From positions 558,001 through 622,000 of the forward strand of contig JAHLKX010000001.1 in the NCBI GenBank assembly GCA_020444515.1: DNA of 64,000 nt, in the 5' to 3' direction. The notes below the pieces were generated by a model, which was not told the DNA's origin, ran no database searches, and was given only the letters and a program-made list of their open reading frames with translations. The DNA is from Bacteroidota bacterium (GTDB taxonomy: Bacteria; Bacteroidota; Bacteroidia; Bacteroidales; JAADJA01). Each line of letters starts with the position of its first letter. The stretch's first letter is position 1. Made by a program: the position numbers and the translations under genes. Positions 29,743-38,827 of the stretch are shown here, one piece after another.

Positions 29743-31524
29743 ATGGATACTGAGAATTTGATCAAAGGCGGTGAGTTTTTAATCAAAGAAACCGATGCCA
29801 ATGATGTATTTATTCCCGAAGAGTTTGATGAAGAACAATTAATGATTGCACAGACCTGTGACGATTTTCTAGAAACTGAAATTTTTCCTATCCTTGATCG
29901 CATAGATGCACAGGAGCCCGGATTGATGCGCAGTCTTATCCAAAAAGCTGGTGAACTGGGGTTGTTGGGCATCTCTGTGCCCGAGCAATATGAAGGATTT
30001 GAACAATCTTTTGTCACTTCAATGCTGGCCAGTGCGGCCATGGGTGCTGGTTATTCATTTTCAGTGGCCTATTCCGCTCATACAGGAATAGGTACCCTGC
30101 CCATCGTGTATTATGGAAATGAAGATCAGAAACAACGCTATCTTGCAAAACTGGCAACCGGTGAATGGGCTGCCGCATATTGCCTGACCGAACCCAATGC
30201 CGGATCTGATGCCAATTCAGGTAAATCAAAGGCTGTTCTTTCTGAAGATGGAAAACATTATATTCTGAATGGACAAAAGATGTGGATTACCAATGGGGGA
30301 TTTGCTGATGTTTTTACGGTATTTGCTAAAATTGATAACGACCGTGTGCACAGTGCATTCATTGTTGAAAGCAAATATGATGGTGTGATAATCAATCCCG
30401 AAGAGAAAAAAATGGGGATCAAAGGATCATCAACTGTTCAACTTTTCTTCAATGACGTAAAAGTACCGGTTGAAAACCTGCTTGGAAAAAGAGGCGAAGG
30501 ATTCCGTATTGCCCTCAATATCCTTCATATGGGACGGATTAAGCTGGGTGGAACGATTTTGGGAGCAGCGAAAAGAGCCATTACCCAGTCTGTGAATTAT
30601 GCGAATGAACGTAAACAATTTGGTGTTTTCATCTCATCTTTTGGTGCAATTAAAAGTAAAATAGCTGAACAGATTATCAAAACATGGGTAACTGAATCAG
30701 CGGTATACAGGGTAAGCAAAAACATTGATGACCTGATCGCTCAGAATATTGAACAGGGAATGGAGAAACCCAAAGCTACCATTGAAGGAATTGCAGCCTA
30801 TGCCATTGAGGCTGCGGCCCTCAAGGTGTTTGGTTCTGAATCACTTGATTATGTCGTGGATGAATATGTTCAGGTATTGGGAGGTATGGGATTTTCAGCA
30901 GAAACAAATGCCGACAGAGCCTATCGCGATTCTCGAATCAACAGGATATTTGAAGGTACCAACGAGATCAACCGTTTGCTGGTAACTGATATAACCATTA
31001 AAAAAGCATTAAAAACCGGTTTTGATGTGGTACGATACGCCAATAGCATCGTTCGTGAATTGAATGAAGAAGAACCCCAGGTTGACCCCAATGATTATTT
31101 TGCAGTTAAACGACACGATATTGGAAATTTCAAAAAGGTAGCGTTATTATTAATGGGAGTATTATCTGATAAATATCAGCGTAAATTTCTGGAGGAGCAG
31201 GAAATACTCATGAATATTTCCGATGTGATCATGATGGTATACGGTACCGAATCAGCTATGCTCCGTGCAGAAAAGCTTCAGTCCATGAAAGGAGAAAAGG
31301 CCACTGGAATCTATAAAGATATTCTGAATGTGTATGTTTATGATTCATCCGCTTTGATCAATAAAGCTGCAAAAGATGCAGTGAATGCCTTCGTTGAAGG
31401 TGATGAATTGCAGATCATGCACGATCGGATTGATTATTTTACAAGATTGGCTCCTTATAATACCAAAGACGCCCGCCGCAGAATTGCTGAAAAAGCCATC
31501 GAAGAGAATACGTATTACTTATAA
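29743..31524 (+). CDS. Acyl-CoA dehydrogenase, long form with C-terminal extension
   Basis: AAYCLTEPNAGSDANSGKSKAVLSEDGKHYILNGQKMWITNGGFAD; YANERKQFGVFISSFGAIKSKIAEQ; IFEGTNEINRLL. Confidence 0.92.
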   Translation: MDTENLIKGGEFLIKETDANDVFIPEEFDEEQLMIAQTCDDFLETEIFPILDRIDAQEPGLMRSLIQKAGELGLLGISVPEQYEGFEQSFVTSMLASAAMGAGYSFSVAYSAHTGIGTLPIVYYGNEDQKQRYLAKLATGEWAAAYCLTEPNAGSDANSGKSKAVLSEDGKHYILNGQKMWITNGGFADVFTVFAKIDNDRVHSAFIVESKYDGVIINPEEKKMGIKGSSTVQLFFNDVKVPVENLLGKRGEGFRIALNILHMGRIKLGGTILGAAKRAITQSVNYANERKQFGVFISSFGAIKSKIAEQIIKTWVTESAVYRVSKNIDDLIAQNIEQGMEKPKATIEGIAAYAIEAAALKVFGSESLDYVVDEYVQVLGGMGFSAETNADRAYRDSRINRIFEGTNEINRLLVTDITIKKALKTGFDVVRYANSIVRELNEEEPQVDPNDYFAVKRHDIGNFKKVALLLMGVLSDKYQRKFLEEQEILMNISDVIMMVYGTESAMLRAEKLQSMKGEKATGIYKDILNVYVYDSSALINKAAKDAVNAFVEGDELQIMHDRIDYFTRLAPYNTKDARRRIAEKAIEENTYYL

Positions 31525-31533
31525 TCAATACTC

Positions 31534-31573
31534 AAAAAAAAGCCCGCTTTATAATATAAAGCGGGCTTTTTTT
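31534..31573. terminator. Bidirectional terminator between convergent acyl-CoA dehydrogenase genes
   Basis: AAGCCCGCTTTAT-AAT-ATAAAGCGGGCTT flanked by A8 and T7. Confidence 0.92.
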
Positions 31574-31586
31574 ATAGTCGCTGGTT

Positions 31587-32735
31587 TTATTGTTCCTTGA
31601 GAATTGCCTTTGAAATAACCAAACGCTGAACCTGATTGGTGCCCTCATAAATTTGGCACAATTTGGCATCACGCATCATTTTTTCAACCATAAACTCCCA
31701 GGTATATCCATCGCCTCCCATGGCCTGAACAGCATCCGTAGTAACTTCCATTCCGATATCAGAAGCATACAACTTCGACATGGCTGATAATTTATTCAGT
31801 TTGGACTTGTCGTGGTCATAAGCCCAGGCCGCATACCAGGTAATTAAACGGGCGGTTTCAATTTTGGTGGCCATATCAGCAAGCATAAATCCAATGGCCT
31901 GATTGGCAGCAATTGGTTTACCAAACTGTTTCCTGTTTTTGGACCATTCTTTGGCTGTTTCAAATGCTGCCCGTGCATTACCTACACTCAACGCAGCTAC
32001 GCCTGTCCGGGTTCTGTCGAAAGTCTTCATCGCGATGATAAAACCATAGCCTTCGTCTCCGATCATATTTTCTGCAGGTACTTCCACATCAGTAAAAATA
32101 ATTTCATTTTGAACCGATGCCTTCTGCCCCATTTTATTCAATCTGGGTTTAAATTCTATACCTGGCGTATCAGATGGAACCAGGAATGCAGTCAGGCTTC
32201 TTGACCCTTTTTCAGGATCTGTAAGCGCAAACACAGTTAAAAAAGAAGAAACTTCGGCATTGGTAATAAATCGTTTATGCCCATTGATGATATATTTATC
32301 CCCTTTTTTTATGGCACTGGTTTTTATTCCCTGAACATCGGATCCGGCATTGGGTTCGGTTAAACAATAAGCTGCAACGCCTTTTTCTTCATTGATTCTT
32401 CCAAACCATTTCTTTTGCAGGGTTTCGTTGGCTGCAATATAAAGGGGTGTTAGAGCAAGGGTGTTTGCATCGATACAAATTCCAATTCCAACACATCCTG
32501 CTCCAAGTTCTTCTGAAGCCAGCGCCCCATCAAGTAAACTGTGACTATGTCCACCAAATTCAGTTGACATGGGACCATTCATAATTCCTTCATCATAAGC
32601 AGCCTTGACAACCGACCATGGAAATTCGGCCAGTTGATCATACTTAAGCCGATTTGGGACAATCCAACGATCGGAGAAATCCCGGTATTTTGCCTTGATT
32701 TCCTCTTGTTCTTTGGTTAAACTAAACTCTATCAT
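31587..32735 (-). CDS. Acyl-CoA dehydrogenase
   Basis: AYCLTEPNAGSDVQGIKTSAIKKGDKYIINGHKRFITNA; MGGDGYTWEFMVEKMMRDAKLCQIYEGTNQVQRLVISKAIL. Confidence 0.93.
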   Translation of the reverse strand: MIEFSLTKEQEEIKAKYRDFSDRWIVPNRLKYDQLAEFPWSVVKAAYDEGIMNGPMSTEFGGHSHSLLDGALASEELGAGCVGIGICIDANTLALTPLYIAANETLQKKWFGRINEEKGVAAYCLTEPNAGSDVQGIKTSAIKKGDKYIINGHKRFITNAEVSSFLTVFALTDPEKGSRSLTAFLVPSDTPGIEFKPRLNKMGQKASVQNEIIFTDVEVPAENMIGDEGYGFIIAMKTFDRTRTGVAALSVGNARAAFETAKEWSKNRKQFGKPIAANQAIGFMLADMATKIETARLITWYAAWAYDHDKSKLNKLSAMSKLYASDIGMEVTTDAVQAMGGDGYTWEFMVEKMMRDAKLCQIYEGTNQVQRLVISKAILKEQ

Positions 32736-32770
32736 TTTATTTTATTATTTAATATTCATTCAACACTTTT

Positions 32771-33619
32771 TTATTCGAGCTCTTCGTCGCAATCATCACA
32801 ATCAAGTGATTTGTTATACATTCTCATCGCACGCAAACTCATACCCATACTGGAGAATCCACCATCATGAAAAATATTTTGCATGGTGACTTTTTTAGAG
32901 AGATCGCTGAACAGAACAATGGTAAAATTGGCACATTCTTCCGCTGTAGCATTTCCAAGAGGTGACATCCTTTCGGTGAAGTCCATCAATCCATGAATAC
33001 CTTTTACCCCGCTACCAGCCGTTGTCATGGTAGGCGATTGCGAAATGGTGTTCACCCTGATTTTCTTTTCCCGGCCATAGATATAGCCAAAGCTTCGGGC
33101 AATGGACTCCAGGAGGGCTTTGGCATCAGCCATGTCATTATAACCATACAGAACCCGCTGAGCCGCTATATAACTTAAAGCGACAACACTCCCCCACTCA
33201 CTGATGGCATCATGTTTATAACAGGTTTGCAACAACTTATGGAATGAAACGGATGATATATCCAGTGTTTTTTGAAAAAAATCATAACGCAGATCATTGT
33301 AAACCCGTTTTTTCCTGACATTGAGCGACATACCAATAGAATGGAGGATGAAATCAACTTTACCACCCAGAATATCCATCGACTTTGTGATGAGCATATC
33401 CAGATCGTCTACACTGGTGGCATCAGCAGGGATAACGGTTGAATTCGTTTTTTCAGCTAACTCGTCTAATTGCCCAAAACGAAGGGCTGTAGGGGTATTT
33501 GTGAGGGTAAAGATGGCTCCTTCTTCATGTGCTTTTTCTGCAACTTTCCAGGCGATGGATTTTTCATCCAGTGCGCCAAAAATAATGCCTCTCTTCCCCT
33601 TGAGCAGATTATAAGCCAT
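32771..33619 (-). CDS. fabI: Enoyl-[acyl-carrier-protein] reductase (FabI-type SDR)
   Basis: GIIFGALDEKSIAWKVAEKAHEEGA, DFILHSIGMS, active-site Y-x6-K in YGYNDMADAKALLES. Confidence 0.85.
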   Translation of the reverse strand: MAYNLLKGKRGIIFGALDEKSIAWKVAEKAHEEGAIFTLTNTPTALRFGQLDELAEKTNSTVIPADATSVDDLDMLITKSMDILGGKVDFILHSIGMSLNVRKKRVYNDLRYDFFQKTLDISSVSFHKLLQTCYKHDAISEWGSVVALSYIAAQRVLYGYNDMADAKALLESIARSFGYIYGREKKIRVNTISQSPTMTTAGSGVKGIHGLMDFTERMSPLGNATAEECANFTIVLFSDLSKKVTMQNIFHDGGFSSMGMSLRAMRMYNKSLDCDDCDEELE

Positions 33620-33688
33620 AATTCAAGTTTGTTTAGATTGGTATAGATTTGAATTATTTATTTCTGAGAAATTAATCGCAAAAATAAA

Positions 33689-35344
33689 CTAATTTTTTAA
33701 CAGATGCCGGGCCGATTCAACCGATGCAGATGTAATTTCGTGTCCGCTTAAAAGTTTTGCTATTTCGATAATCCGCTCATCTGGTGTCAGGCGTTTTAGA
33801 TTGGTTCTTGTTTTGCTCTTATGGCTTTCTTTGTAAACCATCAAATGATCATTACCCAATCCTGCAATCTGAGGAAGATGCGTTATAGCAAACACCTGCA
33901 TAGTTTTGGAAAGAGATGCCAGGATGTAACCTGTTTTTTCAGCAACTGCACCGGAGACCCCTGCATCAATCTCATCAAATATGATGGTAGGAAGCAAACT
34001 TTTCTGTGAAATAAGTGATTTTATTGCCAGCATCAGCCTTGACTTTTCTCCGCCCGAAGCAACCCTGGAAAGATCTTGTAAATGTTGACCTTTATTGGCA
34101 TTGAACTGAAATAAGATTCTGTCCAATCCTTTTTTCCCGGGTTCTTTTTGAAGCTCGTTTTTAATCATAAATTGAGCATCCGGCATACCCAGCGAATGCA
34201 AAGTTCTTTCAACGGATTTCTGCATTGGGTTAAAAACAGCTGTCCTTTTTTGTGTAAGTTCATTTGCCTGCTGGTGAAGTTGTTTTTGGGTTTGCTCAAG
34301 TTTTTTTGCTAAATCCAATAGCTCCTGATCCAACGTCTGAATATTATTGAGTTTTTCTTCTAAATCCTTAACAAGGTTTATCAAAGCTTCTGTAGAATTT
34401 ACGCGATGTTTGCTTTGAAGCTGATAAAGAATGTTCAACCGGTCCTGAATTTCTTCGGCCCGGCCGGGATGGTAGGAAACCGATTCCTCAAGTTTTTCGA
34501 TTTCCCTGGCCATATCCGTGAGCTCGATGTGGGCACTTTTGATCCTTTGAGCCAGATCGGTCAGGGATTGTCCATAGGATGATATCCGGTCGATATTGGA
34601 TTTGATTTCTGAAAGTCGGTTGATAATTCCGAGGTCATCATTGTTTAGTGACTGCCCAGCTTCATAAAGGGTGGTTTTAATTTCTTCGGTATGGTTGATC
34701 ATCTCCAGTTCTTCCTCCAATCCTTCCTGCTCGCCTGGTATCAATCTAGCTTCTTCCAGCTCATTATAAAGAAACTCAAGAAAATCTTTCTCAGCAGCAG
34801 CCTGTTTTTGTTGTTCGGTTAGAGCTGCCAGTTTATTTTTCAGGTCAGTAAAAAGTCCGTATGTCTCATGATATGTTGCTGTTTCCGCTTCAATTTTAGC
34901 AAAACTATCAATGACGGCAAGCTGGAAAGATGCATCACCCAGTAATAGCTGGTCATCCTGTGAATGGATATTCACCAGCCGGTCGCCGATTTCCTTTAAT
35001 AAACTCAGGTTTACAGGCGTATCGTTGATAAAGGCCCTGGATTTTCCCCCAGCATTGATTTCACGACGGATAAGGGTTTGTTTATCGAAATCCAGATCAT
35101 GATTTTCAAAAAAAGTCTCAAGTCTGTAACCTCCAATCCTAAAGGTAGCCTCTACGATGCATTTTTTCTTTTTATCCATTAGTGCTGTTGTATCAGCTCT
35201 TTTCCCCAGGATGAGATTCAGGGCTCCCAGCAATATTGATTTACCGGCCCCTGTCTCGCCTGTGATTACAGTGAATCCATCGGTGAAATCCATTTCCAGT
35301 GCTTCAATTAAGGCATAGTTTTGTATGGACAGGTGTTGCAACAT
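33689..35344 (-). CDS. recN: DNA repair protein RecN
   Basis: LSIQNYALIEALEMDFTDGFTVITGETGAGKSILLGAL; SRVASGGEKSRLMLAIKSL; FDEIDAGVSGAVAEK. Confidence 0.95.
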   Translation of the reverse strand: MLQHLSIQNYALIEALEMDFTDGFTVITGETGAGKSILLGALNLILGKRADTTALMDKKKKCIVEATFRIGGYRLETFFENHDLDFDKQTLIRREINAGGKSRAFINDTPVNLSLLKEIGDRLVNIHSQDDQLLLGDASFQLAVIDSFAKIEAETATYHETYGLFTDLKNKLAALTEQQKQAAAEKDFLEFLYNELEEARLIPGEQEGLEEELEMINHTEEIKTTLYEAGQSLNNDDLGIINRLSEIKSNIDRISSYGQSLTDLAQRIKSAHIELTDMAREIEKLEESVSYHPGRAEEIQDRLNILYQLQSKHRVNSTEALINLVKDLEEKLNNIQTLDQELLDLAKKLEQTQKQLHQQANELTQKRTAVFNPMQKSVERTLHSLGMPDAQFMIKNELQKEPGKKGLDRILFQFNANKGQHLQDLSRVASGGEKSRLMLAIKSLISQKSLLPTIIFDEIDAGVSGAVAEKTGYILASLSKTMQVFAITHLPQIAGLGNDHLMVYKESHKSKTRTNLKRLTPDERIIEIAKLLSGHEITSASVESARHLLKN

Positions 35345-35393
35345 CCGGTTCAATTAATTTAGGAGATCCAAAGCAAAAGTAAGGATAATGATT

Positions 35394-36305
35394 CTAATTT
35401 CTTTGGGTGATCTTTGAATAACTTGATGAATTTGACGGATCAATTTCTTTCATGATATTTTGAGCATCTGTCTTCTCCCGGGGATTTCCTTCACTGAATA
35501 TATTGATGATCTCATCCCGCTTGGCATCAATAATGAGTCGCAAGGCAAATAATCCGGGCCGCTCATCATAGACGTTTTTCAAAAAGTTCAGGCTATTGGA
35601 AATGGCACTTCTTCCCTGTTCGGGGTTTTCGGCCATCACATCGAGTCCCTTACGGTGGTATTCATATAAAAACCTGCGCAGATCACTATAGCTGGCATTG
35701 GTAAGGTTTTCAAGCAACCAGTAGCGGTTGCGATTATTCTCAAATGCTTTCCATCCACTTTCCGGGGCATTTTGTGCCGCATTCACAATGTTTTGGGCCT
35801 TTTCATAAAATGGAGTACCACCGTTGGGTGAAAAAGAATCAAAGTCTATGGCCAATATCATATAAAGATAGTAGGAAACAACAGAAACCAAATTGGAAGT
35901 ATAGGTATTCTCCTGAAATTCCATGGGCTGATATTCCACATATTCAAACTCAAAATCTTTATCGGCATAATTCAACAGGGTTGAATTGTATGCCGTTTTA
36001 TAGGCCGGTCGACTGGCCACAAGATTCAATGTTGCCTGGAAGCGATCAGTTGATGGCCGACTTGAAATATTGATTACGAAACTGCATTCTATTCGCTCTT
36101 CCGGTTTAAATTCATAATTGGTCCATCGCCGGTTATTGATAAATTCGGTGATGGCTGTTTGCATGGTTTCAAACACTCGCTTGTCGGTTCCTTCTACCTG
36201 CTGCGAATTAACTTGAACATTGCATAAAAATTCCTGTCCCTGCAAAAAATAAGTTGTGAAAATAAACAGCGTAATCCAGAATGATTTTTGCAACTGCTTA
36301 TGCAT
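35394..36305 (-). CDS. DUF4835 family protein
   Basis: Signal peptide; QEFLCNVQVNSQQVEGTDKRVFETMQTAITEFINNRRWT typical of DUF4835; located between recN and coaBC as usual in Bacteroidota. Confidence 0.82.
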   Translation of the reverse strand: MHKQLQKSFWITLFIFTTYFLQGQEFLCNVQVNSQQVEGTDKRVFETMQTAITEFINNRRWTNYEFKPEERIECSFVINISSRPSTDRFQATLNLVASRPAYKTAYNSTLLNYADKDFEFEYVEYQPMEFQENTYTSNLVSVVSYYLYMILAIDFDSFSPNGGTPFYEKAQNIVNAAQNAPESGWKAFENNRNRYWLLENLTNASYSDLRRFLYEYHRKGLDVMAENPEQGRSAISNSLNFLKNVYDERPGLFALRLIIDAKRDEIINIFSEGNPREKTDAQNIMKEIDPSNSSSYSKITQRN

Positions 36306-37509
36306 TTTTATCCTTTCTTAATGATTGAATTTTATCTAAAATATCTGCGGCTACTGCGTTTTTTGATTTCAACGGGAACGTTTCTTCATTACCATTCCTA
36401 TCGATCAATGTGACCTTATTGGTATCGAAGCCAAAACCAGCACCTTTTTCTTTTAATGAGTTCAGAACGATCAGATCAAGGTTTTTAGTGCGTAGTTTCT
36501 TTTTGGCATTCTGCAGCTCATCATCGGTTTCAAGGGCAAAACCAACGAGTATCTGCTCTTTTCGTTTTTTTTCTCCAATCGATTTCAAGATATCGGTTGT
36601 AGGAAACAGTTTTAGGGTCAAATCATCCCCCTTTTTTTTAATCTTTTTAGTAGCTGATTTTTCTGGGGTATAGTCAGCGACTGCTGCAGCCATAATGATA
36701 ATTTGAGCTTTATCCAGTTTTTGATCCACTGCCTTTTCCATCTCTTTGGCTGATACAACTGCAGTGATATGAATGTTGGAATGGTTTGCAGGTTGATTCA
36801 CAGGTCCGCTGATGAGTTCGACAGCAGCGCCGGCTTCAGCAAATGCATGCGCGATGGCATAGCCCATTTTCCCTGAGGAATGATTGCCGATGAAACGGAC
36901 AGGATCAATGGATTCATAAGTTGGCCCGGCTGTTATGAGGACATTGATGCCCTTAAGTGCTTTTTTTTTTTCAAAGTGGGCGGAGAGAACTTTCAAGATG
37001 TTTTCAGGTTCTTGCAATCTCCCGGCTCCGGTTAAACCACTTGCAAGTTCCCCGACTTCGGGCTCGATCAGATGATTACCGTATTTGATAAGTGTTTGAA
37101 TATTTGACTGAGTTGAAGGATGATGAAACATGTCAACATCCATGGCCGGTGCAAAATAGACCGGGCATTTTGCAGCGAGGTAGGTGGCGATCAAAAGATT
37201 ATCTGCGATACCATTCACCATTTTTCCCAAACTGGTTGCTGAAACTGGTGCAATAAGAAAAACATCTGCCCAGTTGCCCAGATCAACATGGCTGTGCCAG
37301 CTACCATCATCCTTATCAAAAAAATCTGTGTAGACAGGCTTTCCGGATAAGGTGGATAAAGTGAGAGGGGTAACAAATTCCCGGGCCATTTGCGTCATGA
37401 TAATGCTGACTTCAGCCCCCTCCTTTACCAACAATCTCACCAGCAAAGGAATCTTATAGGCCGAAATGCTTCCGGTAATTCCGATAAGTATTTTTTTACC
37501 CTGCAACAT
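36298..37509 (-). CDS. coaBC: Bifunctional phosphopantothenoylcysteine decarboxylase / phosphopantothenate-cysteine ligase
   Basis: GKKILIGITGSISAYKIPLLVRLLVKEGA; PAMDVDMFHHPSTQ; NVLITAGPTYESIDPVRFIGNHSSGKMGYAIA. Confidence 0.95.
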   Translation of the reverse strand: MLQGKKILIGITGSISAYKIPLLVRLLVKEGAEVSIIMTQMAREFVTPLTLSTLSGKPVYTDFFDKDDGSWHSHVDLGNWADVFLIAPVSATSLGKMVNGIADNLLIATYLAAKCPVYFAPAMDVDMFHHPSTQSNIQTLIKYGNHLIEPEVGELASGLTGAGRLQEPENILKVLSAHFEKKKALKGINVLITAGPTYESIDPVRFIGNHSSGKMGYAIAHAFAEAGAAVELISGPVNQPANHSNIHITAVVSAKEMEKAVDQKLDKAQIIIMAAAVADYTPEKSATKKIKKKGDDLTLKLFPTTDILKSIGEKKRKEQILVGFALETDDELQNAKKKLRTKNLDLIVLNSLKEKGAGFGFDTNKVTLIDRNGNEETFPLKSKNAVAADILDKIQSLRKDKNA

Positions 37510-37514
37510 GCAGA

Positions 37515-37847
37515 CTAGAATTCATTGGGTGCCTTTTGTGGATTCCGATAATAAATTTTACCATTGGCAAATTCATGAACAGCAATCAGGGTCGGTTTGG
37601 GTAAACGCTCATAAAATCGGGCAATCTCAATTTGTTCCCTGTTTTCGAAGATCTCTTCAAGGTTGTCTTGTGAGGTACTGAACTCCTGGATCTTCTGGTC
37701 CAGTTCTTCTTTCATTTCCAGACCAATTTGATTCGCCCTTCTGGAGAGAATGGCTACCGTTTCATAAATATTGGCTGTGTCCTTATCAAAATCTCTGATT
37801 TTGCGGGTTACAGCTGTGGTGTCTGTTTTAACTTTTTTGTAATCCAT
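37515..37847 (-). CDS. rpoZ: RNA polymerase omega subunit (Bacteroidota type)
   Basis: NIYETVAILSRRANQIGLEMKEELDQKIQEF; synteny bamD-rpoZ-coaBC. Confidence 0.82.
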   Translation of the reverse strand: MDYKKVKTDTTAVTRKIRDFDKDTANIYETVAILSRRANQIGLEMKEELDQKIQEFSTSQDNLEEIFENREQIEIARFYERLPKPTLIAVHEFANGKIYYRNPQKAPNEF

Positions 37848-37867
37848 ATATAATGTTGATTTATTCG

Positions 37868-38665
37868 TTAATTGTTGATTTCTTTCATTGCCTTCTCATA
37901 CATATAGGCAACTTCTTTGTTGTACTTGCTTTCAGGATATTGTGTCACAAATTTCTGGTATATATCTGCCGCCTCCTGGTATCTTTCTTTCCGTTTGGAT
38001 TTTACACTCTTTGAGGCATAATAATAATAGGACTTGATGGTATAAAACATGGCATCTTCCCTGAATTCAGTATCAGGATAATCATTCAATAAATTCTTGA
38101 ATGATGTAACCGCCGCTTCATAGCGATCCATTTTCAGGTAAAGTTTGGCTATTTCCAGATCCTTACGTTGCAGTTTCAAACGCAGCTCATCGATCAGCTC
38201 ATTGCATTGCTGAACCCGTTCACTGGTGGGATAGGCGTTGATAAACAGCTGCATCTGACTAATTGCTTCTCGCGTGGTCGTTTGATCCAGTTTATAGTTC
38301 GGCGATTGCTTGTATTTACAAAAGGCTGCCATAAACATACATTCTTCGGCCTTTTCGCTTCGGGGATAGGTTTTGGCAAACCGGTCAAAATAATAGGATG
38401 CCATAATGTATTCCTTTTGATTATAATAGGCATAAGCATATTTGTAAGCAATATCTTCAGCTTCATCGGTTCCCCGATAAAAAGGTATTACCTGATCAAA
38501 CAAGCTCAATGCCCTGAAATAATCCTCCTTTTCATAATATTCCAAAGCCTTTTCATATTTATACTTAAAATCCTGGCTTTTCTGAATTTTATTGAATTTA
38601 CTACAAGAAACCGTAATTAATGCCAGAATGCTGATTATTAAGTATATGCCTCGTTTTACAAACAT
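37868..38665 (-). CDS. bamD: Outer membrane protein assembly factor BamD
   Basis: Lipobox ITVSCSKF; TPR-like EKALEYYEKEDYFRALSLFDQVIPFYRGTDEAEDIAYKYAYAYYNQKEYIMASYYFDRFAKTYP. Confidence 0.88.
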   Translation of the reverse strand: MFVKRGIYLIISILALITVSCSKFNKIQKSQDFKYKYEKALEYYEKEDYFRALSLFDQVIPFYRGTDEAEDIAYKYAYAYYNQKEYIMASYYFDRFAKTYPRSEKAEECMFMAAFCKYKQSPNYKLDQTTTREAISQMQLFINAYPTSERVQQCNELIDELRLKLQRKDLEIAKLYLKMDRYEAAVTSFKNLLNDYPDTEFREDAMFYTIKSYYYYASKSVKSKRKERYQEAADIYQKFVTQYPESKYNKEVAYMYEKAMKEINN

Positions 38666-38749
38666 GGGCGCAAAATTAAACATTTTAAATGAAAGTCAAA
38701 ACGCAATTATTACCATTAATATTATTGTTGAAAATTAATTGATACCCTT

Positions 38750-38781
38750 GTTGAATATCCAATCAAATAATTATAGATTTG
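38750..38781 (+). promoter_or_regulatory. Candidate Bacteroidota sigma-ABfr-type promoter for the Spt-like gene
   Basis: GTTG (-33) 20 bp before TAGATTTG (-7 consensus TAnnTTTG). Confidence 0.45.
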
Positions 38782-38827
38782 CGCCTTTTAATTTGGTTAA
38801 CAGTAAATTATAAAAATATTAACAAGA

